A stretch of 64,000 nt of DNA, from the NCBI RefSeq assembly GCF_005671395.1, contig NZ_CP040428.1, positions 4,908,185-4,972,184 of the forward strand. The letters are read 5' to 3'. How positions within the stretch are numbered: position 1 is the stretch's first letter; every line of letters starts with the position of its first letter. The stretch is from Jejubacter calystegiae. Its GTDB lineage: Bacteria > Pseudomonadota > Gammaproteobacteria > Enterobacterales > Enterobacteriaceae. The notes below the pieces were generated by a model. It was given only the letters and a program-made list of their open reading frames with translations, had not been told where the DNA came from and made no database searches. Positions 30,278 through 41,041 of the stretch are shown piece after piece. Made by a program: the position numbers and the translations under genes.

Positions 30278-32302
30278 TCACTGAAAATTTTTGACCTTCG
30301 CCAGCCAGGCTTCCAGCACATCTGTCCGTTGGGCATCCAGCGCTTTTAGCGCCGTGGCGCACTCCTGGCGCTGGCGCACCAGCAATGCCCGACGCCCGTT
30401 TATTCCCAACTGAGCGCAAAGTTCAGCCCCCGCCAGCCCCTGCGTCAGCCAGCCCCGCAGCCCGGGCAGCGCCAGCTCGCTGTTGAGCAGCAACCGCTGT
30501 AGCGTGCCGATGCAGGCTTCCGACGACCGGTGACCAAAGGCGAAACCGCCCAGATCGCGCCAGTCTTCATCATTAAGCGTAGTCTCTGGAAGCTGAGCAA
30601 CCGGAATCGGCTCCCGAATCCACGGTTGCAGCCAACATGTGTCGCGCCGCAGTCTGAGTTGTTCACGCAGTGCCAGCGCTTCGCCTCGCGCGCTCAGCGG
30701 GCGTAGCGCCATTGCCGCATGGCAGCCGCTGCTGGCCTCCCTATGGCTGCCGATACGCACCAGCATAAAGCCGGCGCGCTGCCAGAAACGCCACAGTTCA
30801 TCGGTATAGCCAAAACTGACGGACAGGTAGTCATGACCATCGCTCATATCACCAGCGCTCGCCAGTAAACGGCTACCGATCCCCTGGCGCTGGCGCTCCG
30901 GATGTACCGCCACCCGACTGATACGCAGCCCTTTCAGAGTAGCGGCATCCGGCGAGCCACCGTGGGCCGCCAGCGACTGAGCCACCAGATTACCGCGCGG
31001 TCGCCGCAGCCCGGCCCATACCGCCTCGCTCAGCTCAGGCGTTAATCCTCCCTCTTCGACCAGCCATAGCGCCCCCGCCACTCGCTCATTCACGCAGGCG
31101 ACCTTCAGACGCTGGCCAGGGGCATCCAGCAGACGCCGCAAATCGAGCGGTGAGGTACGATAATGGGCTCCGGCAAGCAGTCGCCAGGTTTGCGCCTCGC
31201 GACCATCGTCATTCAGCCAGGCGCCGTCTGGCAGCGTTTGATATTGCAAATCGCCCGCGCAGGGCGCCGCCAGACGATCGTCGAATAACATAACCCGATC
31301 GAGAAGACGCTCCAGCGGATCGCCGGAAGCCCAGCGTACTGGCGCATCGAGCGTAAAGCTCTGCAATCGGGGCAGCGAAGCGCACAGCTTGAGCAGAAAA
31401 CCGCGCCCGGTTCCCTCATAGCCCTGTACCGTCGTGGTTAACAGCGTTCGGGGAAAAGCGGCGATCAACTGACGCAACAGGGGAGCAGGAATGGCGGCAG
31501 CTTCGTCAACAATCAGCCACTCGCCCACCGGGGGCTCCCCGCGCTGTATCGCCTGCAACAGCGCGTCTGGCGCCATAAACGACTCATGCTCACCGGCGTG
31601 ATGCATCAGTACGTCGGTGGCGGCCCGGGTTGGAGCGCAAATCACCACTGGCCTGCCGCACTGGCGGGCCAGCATCCCCGCCAGAGTCGACTTGCCGCGC
31701 CCGCGCGGCCCGGTCACCACCGCCACCCCCGCAGGCATAGCGAGCAGCGCCTGCAAAATCGCCTGCTGTTCCGCCAGCGGACCACCAGCGGCAGGCTGCC
31801 AGTCAGGGCGTTCAACCTGCACCGGCAGACGTGGCGCCTGCCCCTGGCGCCAGATAACGCATTCTGGCTCCTGACTTAGCGCCTGTTGCAAACGGTGAAT
31901 AAAGTGCGGGGTGGGAATGGGGTCAGGCTGACCGCTCCAGCGCAGACTGTCGGCGTCCGGCTGATTCGGCCACGAAGTCCAGGAGGGCGCCAGTACTACC
32001 AGCCAGCTACCGGCCCGCAGCGTTCCCGCCAGCGCCGCCAGCGCTTCGGCATCCAGCCCCGTCCGGGCATCGAATATCGCATGAAGAAATTCACGCCCCA
32101 GCAGACGACGAATCGCGCCGGGCGCGCAGTGGGCAGTTTGTTCTTCTGTCTCACCCACCCACAACCAGTCGCCGCTCAGCCGCTGCTTCAGGCATCTGGC
32201 CTGTTCCAGGCTCCAGTCCGACTCGCCGCTCAGCACCAGTAAACGACGAATGCCCTGACGCTGCTGCTGGCGCGTCAGGGCATCGAGTTCATTCAGCCAC
32301 AT
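30278..32302 (-). CDS. tmcA: tRNA(Met) cytidine acetyltransferase TmcA
   Basis: Forms N4-acetylcytidine at the wobble base of elongator tRNA(Met). The protein has 674 residues with an N-terminal DUF1726 region, a RecD-like helicase domain (Walker A GPRGRGKST, Walker B LIVDEAAAIP), and a GNAT acetyltransferase domain (RVAVHPERQRQGIGSRLL). It lies 3 bases after ypfJ in an operon. Confidence 0.96.
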   Translation of the reverse strand: MWLNELDALTRQQQRQGIRRLLVLSGESDWSLEQARCLKQRLSGDWLWVGETEEQTAHCAPGAIRRLLGREFLHAIFDARTGLDAEALAALAGTLRAGSWLVVLAPSWTSWPNQPDADSLRWSGQPDPIPTPHFIHRLQQALSQEPECVIWRQGQAPRLPVQVERPDWQPAAGGPLAEQQAILQALLAMPAGVAVVTGPRGRGKSTLAGMLARQCGRPVVICAPTRAATDVLMHHAGEHESFMAPDALLQAIQRGEPPVGEWLIVDEAAAIPAPLLRQLIAAFPRTLLTTTVQGYEGTGRGFLLKLCASLPRLQSFTLDAPVRWASGDPLERLLDRVMLFDDRLAAPCAGDLQYQTLPDGAWLNDDGREAQTWRLLAGAHYRTSPLDLRRLLDAPGQRLKVACVNERVAGALWLVEEGGLTPELSEAVWAGLRRPRGNLVAQSLAAHGGSPDAATLKGLRISRVAVHPERQRQGIGSRLLASAGDMSDGHDYLSVSFGYTDELWRFWQRAGFMLVRIGSHREASSGCHAAMALRPLSARGEALALREQLRLRRDTCWLQPWIREPIPVAQLPETTLNDEDWRDLGGFAFGHRSSEACIGTLQRLLLNSELALPGLRGWLTQGLAGAELCAQLGINGRRALLVRQRQECATALKALDAQRTDVLEAWLAKVKNFQ

Positions 32303-32305
32303 CGG

Positions 32306-33178
32306 TTACAGGTTGTCGCCGAAGGTATCGCACTGTTTAGGGTCGCCACTGTCGTAACCGCGCTTAAACCAGGTATAGCGCTGCTCGGAAGTACCGTGGG
32401 TAAAGCTGTCCGGCACCACTTGGCCCTGACTGCGCTGCTGCAATCGGTCATCGCCAATCGCTTCGGCAGCGTTCAGGGCTTCCTGCAGATCGCCCACCTC
32501 CAGAATATCCTGCTGCTGCATGCCGTGACCCCAGACTCCGGCAAAGCAGTCTGCCTGAAGCTCCATACGTACCGACAGCTGGTTGGCCTGAGTCTGAGAG
32601 GCATTCTGCTGCATCTGGCGTACCTTCGGTTCAATGCCCAGCAGCTTCTGCACATGGTGACCCACTTCGTGGGCAATCACATAGCCCTGAGCAAAGTCGC
32701 CATCGGCGCCCAGGCTGCTTTTCATCTCATCATAGAAGGAGAGATCGATATAGACGGTCTCATCCGCCGGGCAGTAAAACGGCCCCATCGCTGACTGGCC
32801 GGTGCCGCAGCCGGTGGACGTCACTCCGCGGTACATCACCAGCTTCGGCTTCTGATAGGTTTTTCCCATCTGCTGGAACTGCTGGCTCCAGGTATCTTCC
32901 GTGGTCGCCAGGATCACCGAAGTAAATTTCGCGGCTTCATCCTCGTTGGGATTAATCGACTGGGAACTCTGCTGCTGGAGCTGCGACTGGCCGCCGCCGG
33001 TCAGCAGCGGCGTCAGGTCATAACCGTAATAACCTGCTACCACTATCACAATCAGCAGGATAATCCCCCCCTTACCACGCGGCAGACGAAAACCACGGCC
33101 CCCGCCAGGAAAACCTCCTCGCGACTGATTACGACGATCTTCAACATTGTCGCTCTCGCGACGCCCTTGCCAACGCAT
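32306..33178 (-). CDS. ypfJ: Putative neutral zinc metallopeptidase YpfJ
   Basis: 290-residue protein with one N-terminal membrane helix (about residues 38-55) after a basic, glycine-rich cytoplasmic stretch. The zinc-protease motif HEVGHH is in [10 protein letters not shown] and the third ligand region is ELQADCFAG. The family is DUF/M-type peptidase with unknown substrate. Confidence 0.93.
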   Translation of the reverse strand: MRWQGRRESDNVEDRRNQSRGGFPGGGRGFRLPRGKGGIILLIVIVVAGYYGYDLTPLLTGGGQSQLQQQSSQSINPNEDEAAKFTSVILATTEDTWSQQFQQMGKTYQKPKLVMYRGVTSTGCGTGQSAMGPFYCPADETVYIDLSFYDEMKSSLGADGDFAQGYVIAHEVGHHVQKLLGIEPKVRQMQQNASQTQANQLSVRMELQADCFAGVWGHGMQQQDILEVGDLQEALNAAEAIGDDRLQQRSQGQVVPDSFTHGTSEQRYTWFKRGYDSGDPKQCDTFGDNL

Positions 33179-33307
33179 AACATCATTCCTGTTGTTAGGA
33201 TAATAAGGTTAATTATGAGCGATATCCGGGGAGACAGGCCAGTATTTCCCTAAGCAAACGTCAATACAGTGTAAGAATCAGAAAAAAACCGCCGGGAAGG
33301 GAATAAA

Positions 33308-33339
33308 CCAAAAAGAGAGAGCCCGCAGGGTGCGGGCTC
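33308..33339 (-). terminator. purC terminator
   Basis: Stem GAGCCCGCA/TGCGGGCTC (33319-33339) with a 3-base loop, followed on the minus strand by TCTCTTTTT. Confidence 0.85.
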
Positions 33340-33368
33340 CGGGGGAGGCAACGGAAACGATTGCGCAG

Positions 33369-34082
33369 TTAGTCCAAATTAACGCCGAGACGTTTGGCAA
33401 CCTCTTCGTACGCTTCGATAACGCCGCCCAGGCTCTGACGGAAGCGATCTTTATCCATCTTGTCGAGCGTGTTCTTATCCCACAGGCGCGCGCCATCCGG
33501 CGAAAACTCATCACCCAGGGTCACTTCACCTTTGTACAGGCCAAACTCCAGCTTGAAGTCCACCAGGATCAGACCGGCGTCGTCGAACAGCTTGCTCAAC
33601 ACGTCGTTCGCCTTGTAGGTCAGCTCCTGCATCCGCGCCAGGTTCTCTTTGCTTACCCAGCCGAAGGTCTCGCAATAAGACTCGTTGACCATAGGATCGT
33701 GCATGGCATCGTTCTTCAGGAAAAGATCGAACAGCGGCGGATTCAGCGCAATGCCCTCTTCCACGCCGAGACGCTTAACCAGCGAACCCGCCGCGCGGTT
33801 GCGGATAACGCACTCTACCGGCACCATATCGAGCTTCTTCACCAGAGATTCGGTGTCAGAAAGCAGTCTTTCCATCTGCGTCGGGATCCCCGCCTCTGCC
33901 AGCTTGCTCATAATGAAGTGGTTAAACTTATTGTTCACCATCCCTTTGCGATCAAACTGTTCGATGCGCGCACCGTCGCCTGCTGACGTATCATTGCGAA
34001 ATTCGAGCACCAACAGATCGGGATTTTCCGTACTGTAGACGGTCTTCGCCTTGCCGCGATACAACTCAGCTTGCTTTTGCAT
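33369..34082 (-). CDS. purC: SAICAR synthetase (phosphoribosylaminoimidazole-succinocarboxamide synthase)
   Basis: Purine-synthesis ligase of 237 residues joining aspartate to CAIR with ATP. The N-terminus [16 protein letters not shown] contains the family phosphate-binding segment; LVDFKLEFG and [12 protein letters not shown] are the nucleotide and Mg sites. I chose ATG 34082 with GGAG upstream; the frame is open further into the bamC side. No PurR box was found in the short upstream gap. Confidence 0.97.
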   Translation of the reverse strand: MQKQAELYRGKAKTVYSTENPDLLVLEFRNDTSAGDGARIEQFDRKGMVNNKFNHFIMSKLAEAGIPTQMERLLSDTESLVKKLDMVPVECVIRNRAAGSLVKRLGVEEGIALNPPLFDLFLKNDAMHDPMVNESYCETFGWVSKENLARMQELTYKANDVLSKLFDDAGLILVDFKLEFGLYKGEVTLGDEFSPDGARLWDKNTLDKMDKDRFRQSLGGVIEAYEEVAKRLGVNLD

Positions 34083-34127
34083 CTTTATTACTCCAGGTGT
34101 AGTCAGTGTATTAACGCGAATTGAAAA

Positions 34128-34149
34128 GGCCGGCGTGTTGGCGCCGGCC
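34128..34149 (-). terminator. Hairpin between bamC and purC
   Basis: 8-bp GC stem GGCCGGCG/CGCCGGCC with the minus-strand tail TTTTCAA. It lies downstream of bamC and just upstream of the purC leader, so it may limit read-through. Confidence 0.7.
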
Positions 34150-34155
34150 CCGGAA

Positions 34156-35187
34156 TTACTTGCTAAATGCGGCCTGGAATACCGCCACCAGCGCATCGTT
34201 CTGCGACTGGGTCAGCGTGTGCCCTTTCGGGTCGATAAACTGCAGGCTACTGCGGTTATCGAGGTCGCCGACCTGCAGCTTGTAGTCACCGCTGGACAGG
34301 CCCGGATCGCGAGCGCCAAGCGCCTGCCAGTCGCTATCGGAAAGCGGATCGTAGCTCAGTTCCATGCTGCCCTGGGAGCGGGTGGTGTCATTAACCTTCA
34401 TCCCCACTTCCTCCAGTACCGACGGCAGACGGTTCCAGACATCGTTAAAGGGCGCGCGAACGACCAGCATCGGCAGACCCGTATCATCCGCGCCGCTCTG
34501 CACGTCGATACGGCCAGTACTGGCATTGCTGCTGCGGTTGCTCTGGTTCTGCTCCAGACCGCCCGCAATGGCGTTCAACATCTGAGTGCTGTAACGCTGC
34601 ATCGACGCCGCGTCGGCAGCCGGTTTACCGTTCTGCTCCAGACTCAGCAGTTTCACCGTCAGCGCCTGCTGATAGCCCTGCTGCTGCACGCCAATCTGGT
34701 AACGGCCGCGATACTGCTGATCTTCATCGGCACGGTTCCAGTTTACCCAGTCGGTGGTCAGGCTCTGATTCGCATCTTCCCGCTTCATAATCGGGTAGTT
34801 TTGAGCCTGAACAACGCTCACCACCTGCGGCCAGAGGGAGCCCTGATTGCCGCTTTCCAGCAGCATGGTCGCCGTATCGCCAGTGAACTGAGTGCGCGCA
34901 CCGCTCACCAGCGCCAGCGGCTGCGCTGGCGGACGAATATCGAGTTTTTTGCCGATAGCGCCGCTAGTGCGAGCCGACGGCACATCATACTGACCGTTCT
35001 GCAGCGGCAACATCAGCCCCGACGGAGCATGCAGCTCGGCCAGCGCCGGTGTTTCCAGGTAGGATTCATCGCCGTTAACCTGACGCTTATAGCGTGAATC
35101 GGAACTGCAGGCGGCAAGCATCATGACGAGCGACAGGCCCACCACTTTTGCCACGGTTGATTTTTGTACTGAGACTGAGTAAGCCAT
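34156..35187 (-). CDS. bamC: Outer membrane assembly lipoprotein BamC
   Basis: Lipoprotein component of the BAM complex. The protein has 343 residues with a signal peptide and lipobox LAAC near residue 25, followed by the flexible N-terminal segment and two helix-grip domains. I take ATG 35187 (MAYSVSVQK) behind GGGAGA, not the TTG at 35190. dapA precedes it, as in E. coli. Confidence 0.96.
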   Translation of the reverse strand: MAYSVSVQKSTVAKVVGLSLVMMLAACSSDSRYKRQVNGDESYLETPALAELHAPSGLMLPLQNGQYDVPSARTSGAIGKKLDIRPPAQPLALVSGARTQFTGDTATMLLESGNQGSLWPQVVSVVQAQNYPIMKREDANQSLTTDWVNWNRADEDQQYRGRYQIGVQQQGYQQALTVKLLSLEQNGKPAADAASMQRYSTQMLNAIAGGLEQNQSNRSSNASTGRIDVQSGADDTGLPMLVVRAPFNDVWNRLPSVLEEVGMKVNDTTRSQGSMELSYDPLSDSDWQALGARDPGLSSGDYKLQVGDLDNRSSLQFIDPKGHTLTQSQNDALVAVFQAAFSK

Positions 35188-35203
35188 CAATTCTCCCTAA
35201 ACT

Positions 35204-36082
35204 TTACAGCAAACCGGCATGCTTCAGCGCATCGAGCACCACCGGACGACTTTCCGCGGTCAGCGGGGTCATCGGCAGGCGAAGCGTATCGGTCGCCACA
35301 AGTCCCAACTCCCTGCTGGCCCACTTCACCGCGATAGGATTGGGTTCAATAAATAAACGCTCGTGCAGCGGCATCAGGCGTCGGTTGATCTCGCGCGCAG
35401 CGGCGAATTCGCCTGCGGCCGCCAGTTCACACATCCGCGCCATATCACGCGCCGCCACGTTAGCGGTTACGGAAATCACGCCGTGGCCGCCCAGTTGCAT
35501 AAAGTCCAGCGCGCTGTCATCGTTGCCACTAAGCAGAATAAAATCATCCGCAACCCGATCTTTGATCTCGTTAACGCGGCTTAAGTTCCCCGTTGCCTCT
35601 TTAATACCAACGATATTCGGCACCTGCGCCAGACGCGCAACGGTCGGCGGCAGCAAGTCACAGCCGGTACGAGAGGGCACATTATACAGAATTTGCGGCA
35701 GGCTGGTGTTTTCAGCGATCGCTTTAAAGTGCTGGAACAGTCCTTCCTGGGTGGGGCGGTTATAATAAGGCACGACCGTCAGACAGCCGACGATGCCGCT
35801 GTCGTTGAACCTTTTGGTCAGAGAGATGGCCTCTGAAGTGGCATTCGCACCGGTGCCCGCAATAACGGGAATACGGCCATCCGCCAGCTCAACCGTCATC
35901 ATCACCACATCGCCATGTTCATCGTGGCTCAGCGTGGCAGACTCGCCGGTGGTCCCTACCGAGACAATTGCCGAAGTTCCACTTTCGACATGGTAATCAA
36001 TCAGTTTCTTAAGGCTGGACCGACAGACGTTGCCCTTATCGTCCATCGGCGTAATCAGCGCGACAATACTTCCCGTGAACAT
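35204..36082 (-). CDS. dapA: 4-hydroxy-tetrahydrodipicolinate synthase
   Basis: Class I aldolase-type enzyme of 292 residues condensing pyruvate and aspartate semialdehyde in lysine and diaminopimelate synthesis. Motifs are [17 protein letters not shown] (catalytic Tyr) and the Schiff-base Lys in VGIKEATG. I chose ATG 36082 ([12 protein letters not shown]) over upstream in-frame starts because it matches the family N-terminus. bamC follows after 16 bases. Confidence 0.97.
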   Translation of the reverse strand: MFTGSIVALITPMDDKGNVCRSSLKKLIDYHVESGTSAIVSVGTTGESATLSHDEHGDVVMMTVELADGRIPVIAGTGANATSEAISLTKRFNDSGIVGCLTVVPYYNRPTQEGLFQHFKAIAENTSLPQILYNVPSRTGCDLLPPTVARLAQVPNIVGIKEATGNLSRVNEIKDRVADDFILLSGNDDSALDFMQLGGHGVISVTANVAARDMARMCELAAAGEFAAAREINRRLMPLHERLFIEPNPIAVKWASRELGLVATDTLRLPMTPLTAESRPVVLDALKHAGLL

Positions 36083-36228
36083 GGTCCATCCTCTCCGTAC
36101 ACTAGTGCCACAATGGTACGTTTGGAGCCGCAGTAAAAGCAAGCGGCCAGGGCACCTGTGCGGTTGTATGGCGGATTTTTTTATGCTTTCCTTATGATTA
36201 CCTCTACAGAACCACAGGAAGCTCCGGT

Positions 36229-36798
36229 TTGACAGCCTCATCACAACACCATCTGGTCATCACCGCGTTAGGTGCAGACCGTCCCGGCATCGTGAATACC
36301 ATCACCCGACACGTCAGTAGTTGTGGCTGTAATATCGAAGATAGCCGCCTGGCCATGTTGGGGGACGAATTTACCTTTATCATGCTGCTTTCCGGCAGTT
36401 GGAACGCCATTACCCAGATTGAATCCACGCTGCCGTTAAAAGGCGCCGAACTGGATCTGTTGATCGTAATGAAACGCACCCATGCTCAGGCGCGCCAGGC
36501 CATGCCCGCAACGGTACGCGTCCAGGTGGAAGTGGCGGACTCCCCTCACCTGATTGAGCGATTTACTGACCTGTTCGACTCCCATCAAATGAATATTGCC
36601 GAACTGATTTCCCGGACTCAGGCGAACGATGAAAACGAGCAGCCGGGAGCGCCGCAGCTTTATATCCAAATCGCGGCGCATAGCCCGGCACTGCAGGATG
36701 CGACAAACATTGAGCAGGCCTTTAAAGACTTGTGTACAGAACTCAATGCGCAAGGCACTATTAACGTTGTGAATTACCCACAGCAAGATGATGAATAA
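36229..36798 (+). CDS. gcvR: Glycine cleavage system transcriptional repressor GcvR
   Basis: Accessory regulator of 189 residues with two ACT domains; in E. coli it binds GcvA and blocks gcv activation when glycine is low. [19 protein letters not shown] is the first ACT signature. The start is a TTG at 36229 with AGGAAG upstream, as the protein matches from its second residue on. It is divergent from dapA and followed by bcp. Confidence 0.93.
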   Translation: MTASSQHHLVITALGADRPGIVNTITRHVSSCGCNIEDSRLAMLGDEFTFIMLLSGSWNAITQIESTLPLKGAELDLLIVMKRTHAQARQAMPATVRVQVEVADSPHLIERFTDLFDSHQMNIAELISRTQANDENEQPGAPQLYIQIAAHSPALQDATNIEQAFKDLCTELNAQGTINVVNYPQQDDE

Positions 36799-36811
36799 GA
36801 CGGAGAGTCGT

Positions 36812-37285
36812 ATGAATCCACTGAAAGCTGGCGATGTCGCCCCTAAATTTAGTCTGCCCGATCAGGACGGCGAACAGGTAAATTTAACCGACTTCCAGGG
36901 GCAGCGTGTTCTGGTTTACTTCTATCCGAAAGCAATGACGCCCGGATGTACCGTTCAGGCCTGCAGCCTGCGCGATAGCATGGATGAGTTAAAGCAATAC
37001 GGCGTCGAGGTTCTCGGTATCAGTACCGATAAACCCGAGAAGCTGTCCCGCTTTGTCGACAAGGAGGAGCTGAACTTTACCCTGCTGTCCGACGAAGACC
37101 ACAGCGTATGTGAACAGTTTGGTATCTGGGGTGAGAAAAGCTTTATGGGCAAGACCTATGACGGCATTCACCGTATCAGTTTCCTGATCGACAAAAAGGG
37201 TAACGTCGAGCACGTATTCGACAACTTCAAGACCAGTAACCATCACGATATCGTGCTGGCCTGGCTGAAAGAAAACGCCGCCTGA
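36812..37285 (+). CDS. bcp: Thiol peroxidase Bcp (peroxiredoxin)
   Basis: Atypical peroxiredoxin of 157 residues that reduces hydroperoxides using thioredoxin. The peroxidatic and resolving cysteines are in MTPGCTVQAC. I chose the ATG at 36812 behind GGAGAG (36801-36806) over the in-frame 36788 that overlaps gcvR. Confidence 0.97.
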   Translation: MNPLKAGDVAPKFSLPDQDGEQVNLTDFQGQRVLVYFYPKAMTPGCTVQACSLRDSMDELKQYGVEVLGISTDKPEKLSRFVDKEELNFTLLSDEDHSVCEQFGIWGEKSFMGKTYDGIHRISFLIDKKGNVEHVFDNFKTSNHHDIVLAWLKENAA

Positions 37286-37310
37286 GTCGCGCTATCTTCT
37301 TAAGTTCAAA

Positions 37311-37339
37311 CGCACCTTAAAGCGTCATTCTAAGGTGCG
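37311..37339 (+). terminator. Hairpin after bcp
   Basis: Stem CGCACCTTA/TAAGGTGCG with an 11-base loop and a pyrimidine-rich tail (CCTTCCCCTTCC). Confidence 0.6.
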
Positions 37340-37435
37340 CCTTCCCCTTCCCTGTTTTATTCCTCTGAATCGCGCAACCGGGATCGCTTGAATCGCTAGT
37401 TAAATTTATGTAAATTCCAGCCTTCCCGCTCACAC

Positions 37436-37840
37436 ATGAGAACATTCTTAGTGACAACACAGCAACATTCAGAAAAGTGGCAGAAACGTTTTGATTTCTT
37501 CGAAAAAAATGGGGCTCCCAAAACGCCAGAGTTTAAAGCAGCATTACGCCGCCTGCCGTGGTACAAACGCTTCTTATATAATATGAACGTCATCTCCTTT
37601 TTCTTCGGCCCGATCTATTTTTTGATTCTGGGTATGTGGAAAAGATGTCTTACGCTTATTGTCTGCTCTGTGGCAATCGGCTTTATTTTAGGTATCGTCG
37701 AACTCATTACCGGATTGAATTTAGATTCTTTATGCGGCCTTATCGTCAGCGTCATGTGGGGCATCACGACCAACTACGCTTACTATCTGCATAAAGTTAA
37801 AGGCTACAACAGCTGGAACCCCTTCACGGGGATTTTCTAA
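37436..37840 (+). CDS. DUF2628 membrane protein (YigF-like)
   Basis: 134 residues, or 129 from GTG 37451. A hydrophilic N-terminus (KWQKRFDFFEKNG) is followed by three hydrophobic segments (about 50-70, 72-92, 100-118) and a C-terminus ending YLHKVKGYNSWNPF, all features of DUF2628 inner membrane proteins such as E. coli YigF. The function is unknown. Codon use is more AT-rich than the neighbours and E. coli lacks it at this locus, so it may be acquired. The start is uncertain because neither candidate has a strong ribosome site. Confidence 0.8.
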   Translation: MRTFLVTTQQHSEKWQKRFDFFEKNGAPKTPEFKAALRRLPWYKRFLYNMNVISFFFGPIYFLILGMWKRCLTLIVCSVAIGFILGIVELITGLNLDSLCGLIVSVMWGITTNYAYYLHKVKGYNSWNPFTGIF

Positions 37841-37850
37841 CCGCTGGAAA

Positions 37851-37882
37851 CAGACCCGCTACCACAACGCTTTGCGGGTCTG
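37851..37882. terminator. Hairpin between the DUF2628 gene and perM
   Basis: Stem CAGACCCGC/GCGGGTCTG around a 14-base loop between convergent genes. There is no T-run, so it is tentative. Confidence 0.45.
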
Positions 37883-37892
37883 CCATTCAGCG

Positions 37893-38963
37893 TTAGTCAG
37901 CCTTCCGCTCGTCCACCAGGCTATCCGGCCAGGCCCTGACCACCGCTTTAATCAGCGTAGCGAGAGGAATGGCGAAGAAAACGCCCCAGAATCCCCACAG
38001 ACCGCCGAAGATCACCACCGACAGAATAATCACCAGCGGGTGCAGGTTCACCGCTTCGGAAAACAGCACCGGTACCAGCAGGTTGCCATCCAGAGCCTGA
38101 ATCACCAGGTAGATAATAAAGCAGGTCCAGAATTCGGCTCCCAGTCCAAACTGGAACAACGCCACCCCCACCACCGGAATGGTAACCGCGAAGGCGCCAA
38201 TGTAGGGAATCAGTACCGAAAACCCCACCAGTACCGCCAGCAGCAGCGAGTAGTTCAGCCCACAGTACAAGAAACCCAGCCAGGTCACGACGCCGACAAT
38301 CACCATCTCCAGCACCTTGCCGCGAATATAGTTGGTGACCTGCTGATTCATCTCGGCCCAGACTTTCCCGGCCAGCCCGCGATTACGGGGCAACACCCGG
38401 CGCACCGCATTGAGCATCTGCACCTTATCCTTCACCAGGAAGAAAACCATCAGCGGCACCAGCACCAGATAGACCGCCAGCGTCAGTAATCCCACCAGCG
38501 AGGCCAGCGAATATTTTACCACCGACTCGCCGAGCAGCGTCATTCGCGCCCGCAGATTTTCCGCCATGGCATCAATAATGCCGGCATCCACCAGCGCCGG
38601 ATAGCGCCTGGGCAACGCAGCGGCGAAATCCGTCAGTTTGTTCAACATATTGGGCAGATCGCGGATCAAATAGATCCCCTGCTGCCAGGCCACAGGCGCC
38701 ACCACCAGAGCCATGATTAGCAGAATGCCGACAAACAGCACCAGCACCACACTGGTGGCAAGCCAGCGTGAACAACCCATACTTTCCAGCCGGGCCGTGG
38801 GCCACTCCAGCAGATAAGCCAGCACCAGCGCCACCAGCAACGGCGCCAGCAGACCGGAAAAGAAGAACAGAATACCGAAACCCATCACCAGGATCACAAG
38901 AAGCGCAATCGCCTCCGGATCGCTAAAGCGGCGACGGTACCATTGCGTTAAAAGTTCGAGCAT
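37893..38963 (-). CDS. perM: AI-2E family membrane protein PerM
   Basis: Polytopic inner membrane protein of 356 residues with the AI-2E transporter/PerM pattern (LVPLMVFFLVKDK, IPYIGAF, LDGNLLVPVLFS). Its role as exporter or permease is unproven. It is divergent from bepA. The E. coli hyf operon usually found before perM is absent here. Confidence 0.94.
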   Translation of the reverse strand: MLELLTQWYRRRFSDPEAIALLVILVMGFGILFFFSGLLAPLLVALVLAYLLEWPTARLESMGCSRWLATSVVLVLFVGILLIMALVVAPVAWQQGIYLIRDLPNMLNKLTDFAAALPRRYPALVDAGIIDAMAENLRARMTLLGESVVKYSLASLVGLLTLAVYLVLVPLMVFFLVKDKVQMLNAVRRVLPRNRGLAGKVWAEMNQQVTNYIRGKVLEMVIVGVVTWLGFLYCGLNYSLLLAVLVGFSVLIPYIGAFAVTIPVVGVALFQFGLGAEFWTCFIIYLVIQALDGNLLVPVLFSEAVNLHPLVIILSVVIFGGLWGFWGVFFAIPLATLIKAVVRAWPDSLVDERKAD

Positions 38964-39191
38964 ATTTCCTTAACCCTAAGGTCTCCTGATGAAAAAAATG
39001 CGCTCAGATTGTAGCGAAATGTTGCGGTAAAGGCCGCGTTTTTTATTTTTGATGACCCCGAAACCAACGCGGGCAATTAAGCTTTCCATTCACGACCCAG
39101 GGCGGCTACACTCCCGGTTACCTTCCGGCAACGAACCCTGTCGCCGGTGGGTTGTCATAAAAGAAGACGCTGATTACACAGGATAGAGGCT

Positions 39192-40661
39192 ATGTTCAGG
39201 CAGTTGAAAAAAACACTGGTTGCCACCCTCATTACCGCCATGATGGCGGGTCAGACTGCGCCGGCCTTCGCTGATAGCGCCACGGACCAGTTGCCGGATA
39301 TCGGAACAACCGCCGCAAGCACGCTCTCCATCGCCCAGGAGATGCAGATGGGCGACTTTTATATTCGCCAGTTGCGCGGTAGCGCCCCGCTGATTAATGA
39401 CCCGCTGCTCCAGCAGTATATTAATCAGTTGGGCATGCGCCTGGTGAACCACGCCCATTCGGTGCGCACGCCGTTCTACTTTCACCTGATCAGCAACGAT
39501 GAAATCAACGCCTTCGCCTTTTTCGGCGGTAATGTCGTCCTGCATTCAGCGCTGTTTCGCTATGCCGATAACGAAAGCCAGCTGGCCTCGGTCATGGCTC
39601 ACGAAATCTCCCACGTCACCCAGCGCCATCTGGCACGCGCCATGGAAGATCAGAAGCGCTATGCGCCGCTGACCTGGGTCGGCGCACTGGGATCGATTCT
39701 GCTGGCGATGGCCAGCCCCCAGGCCGGGATGGCGGCTATGTCCGGCACCCTGGCCGGTAGCCGTCAGGGGATGATAAGCTTCACCCAGCAGAACGAACAG
39801 GAAGCCGATCGCATCGGCCTGCAGGTACTGCAGCGTGCCGGGTTTGATCCCCAGGCAATGCCTGCGTTTCTGGACAAGCTGCTCGACCAGGCCCGCTACT
39901 CCAGCCGCCCACCGGAAATTCTGCTGACTCACCCCCTGCCGGAAAGCCGTCTTTCCGATACCCGCAACCGCGCCAATCAGATGCGTCCGGTGGTCGTTCA
40001 GTCATCGGAAGCCTTCTATATGGCGAAGGTACGCGTGCTGGGCATGTATAACACCGGCCGCAACCAGCTCACCGGCGAGCTGCTGGATAGTCTGGATAAA
40101 GGTAACGTGCGTCAGCAGCACGCCGCCCGCTATGGCCGGGCCCTACAGGCGATGGAAAACAAAAACTACGCCGAAGCCTGGCGTCAGCTCCAGCCGCTGC
40201 TAAGCGCCAGCCCGAACAACCCCTGGTATCTCGATCTCGCCACAGATATCGATCTGGGTCAGAACAAAGCGGCCTCGGCCATTAGCCGCCTGAATGGCGC
40301 TCCGGGGCTAAAAACCAACCCGGTGTTGCAACTTAACCTGGCGAACGCTTACGTTCAGAGCGGGCAGTCCGCCAAAGCCGCCACTATTCTTAACCGCTAC
40401 ACCTTCTCGCACCGCGACGATACCAACGGCTGGGATCTGCTGGCCCAGGCTGAAGCCGCCCAGGGCAGTCGCGATCGGGAACTGGCCGCTCGTGCCGAAC
40501 TGCTGGCGCTGCGCGGTCAGTTGGATCAGGCCATTACGCTATTAAGCAGCGCCAGTAGCCAGGTGAAGGTTGGGAGTTTGCAGCAGGCGCGTTACGATGC
40601 GCGTATCGATCAACTGCGTCAGATGCAGCAGCGTTTCCGTCAGTATCAGAAGAACAGCTAA
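39192..40661 (+). CDS. bepA: Periplasmic chaperone/protease BepA
   Basis: 489-residue periplasmic protein with signal peptide (cleavage near AFA, residue 27), M48 zinc-protease domain ([13 protein letters not shown]) and C-terminal TPR repeats. It promotes LptD assembly and degrades stalled outer membrane proteins. It was formerly YfgC. yfgD follows after 14 bases. Confidence 0.96.
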   Translation: MFRQLKKTLVATLITAMMAGQTAPAFADSATDQLPDIGTTAASTLSIAQEMQMGDFYIRQLRGSAPLINDPLLQQYINQLGMRLVNHAHSVRTPFYFHLISNDEINAFAFFGGNVVLHSALFRYADNESQLASVMAHEISHVTQRHLARAMEDQKRYAPLTWVGALGSILLAMASPQAGMAAMSGTLAGSRQGMISFTQQNEQEADRIGLQVLQRAGFDPQAMPAFLDKLLDQARYSSRPPEILLTHPLPESRLSDTRNRANQMRPVVVQSSEAFYMAKVRVLGMYNTGRNQLTGELLDSLDKGNVRQQHAARYGRALQAMENKNYAEAWRQLQPLLSASPNNPWYLDLATDIDLGQNKAASAISRLNGAPGLKTNPVLQLNLANAYVQSGQSAKAATILNRYTFSHRDDTNGWDLLAQAEAAQGSRDRELAARAELLALRGQLDQAITLLSSASSQVKVGSLQQARYDARIDQLRQMQQRFRQYQKNS

Positions 40662-40675
40662 GGAGTTAATCAGGC

Positions 40676-41035
40676 ATGTCTAGTACCGTTACCATCTACC
40701 ACAATCCCCGCTGCTCCAAGAGCCGGGAGACCCTCACCCTGCTGAAGGAAAACGGCGTTGAACCCGAAATCGTGCTCTATCTGGAAACGCCGCCGGATGC
40801 AGCCACCATCAGTAAGCTACTGAACATGCTGGAATTCGAAAGCGCCCGCAGTCTGATGCGTCAGAAAGAGGATCTGTACAAGACGCTGAATCTGGGCGAC
40901 GCCTCTCTTAGCGAGGCGCAGCTGATTCAGGCCATGGTGGAAAATCCGAAGCTTATCGAACGCCCCATTGTGGTTAAGGGCGATAAAGCGCGCATTGGTC
41001 GACCGCCGGAACAGGTACTGGAACTGCTGGCCTGA
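40676..41035 (+). CDS. yfgD: ArsC-family protein YfgD
   Basis: 119-residue arsenate-reductase-like protein with the catalytic Cys in YHNPRCSKSRETL and the KGDKARIGRPPE C-terminal signature. It is linked to bepA. Whether it reduces arsenate in vivo is not established; no ars genes are near. Confidence 0.92.
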   Translation: MSSTVTIYHNPRCSKSRETLTLLKENGVEPEIVLYLETPPDAATISKLLNMLEFESARSLMRQKEDLYKTLNLGDASLSEAQLIQAMVENPKLIERPIVVKGDKARIGRPPEQVLELLA

Positions 41036-41041
41036 TAGCGG

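Noticed and set aside
34083-34155. PurR operator before purC
   Set aside because: No match to the CGCAAACGTTTGCG-type palindrome in the gap, unlike the clear site before purM.
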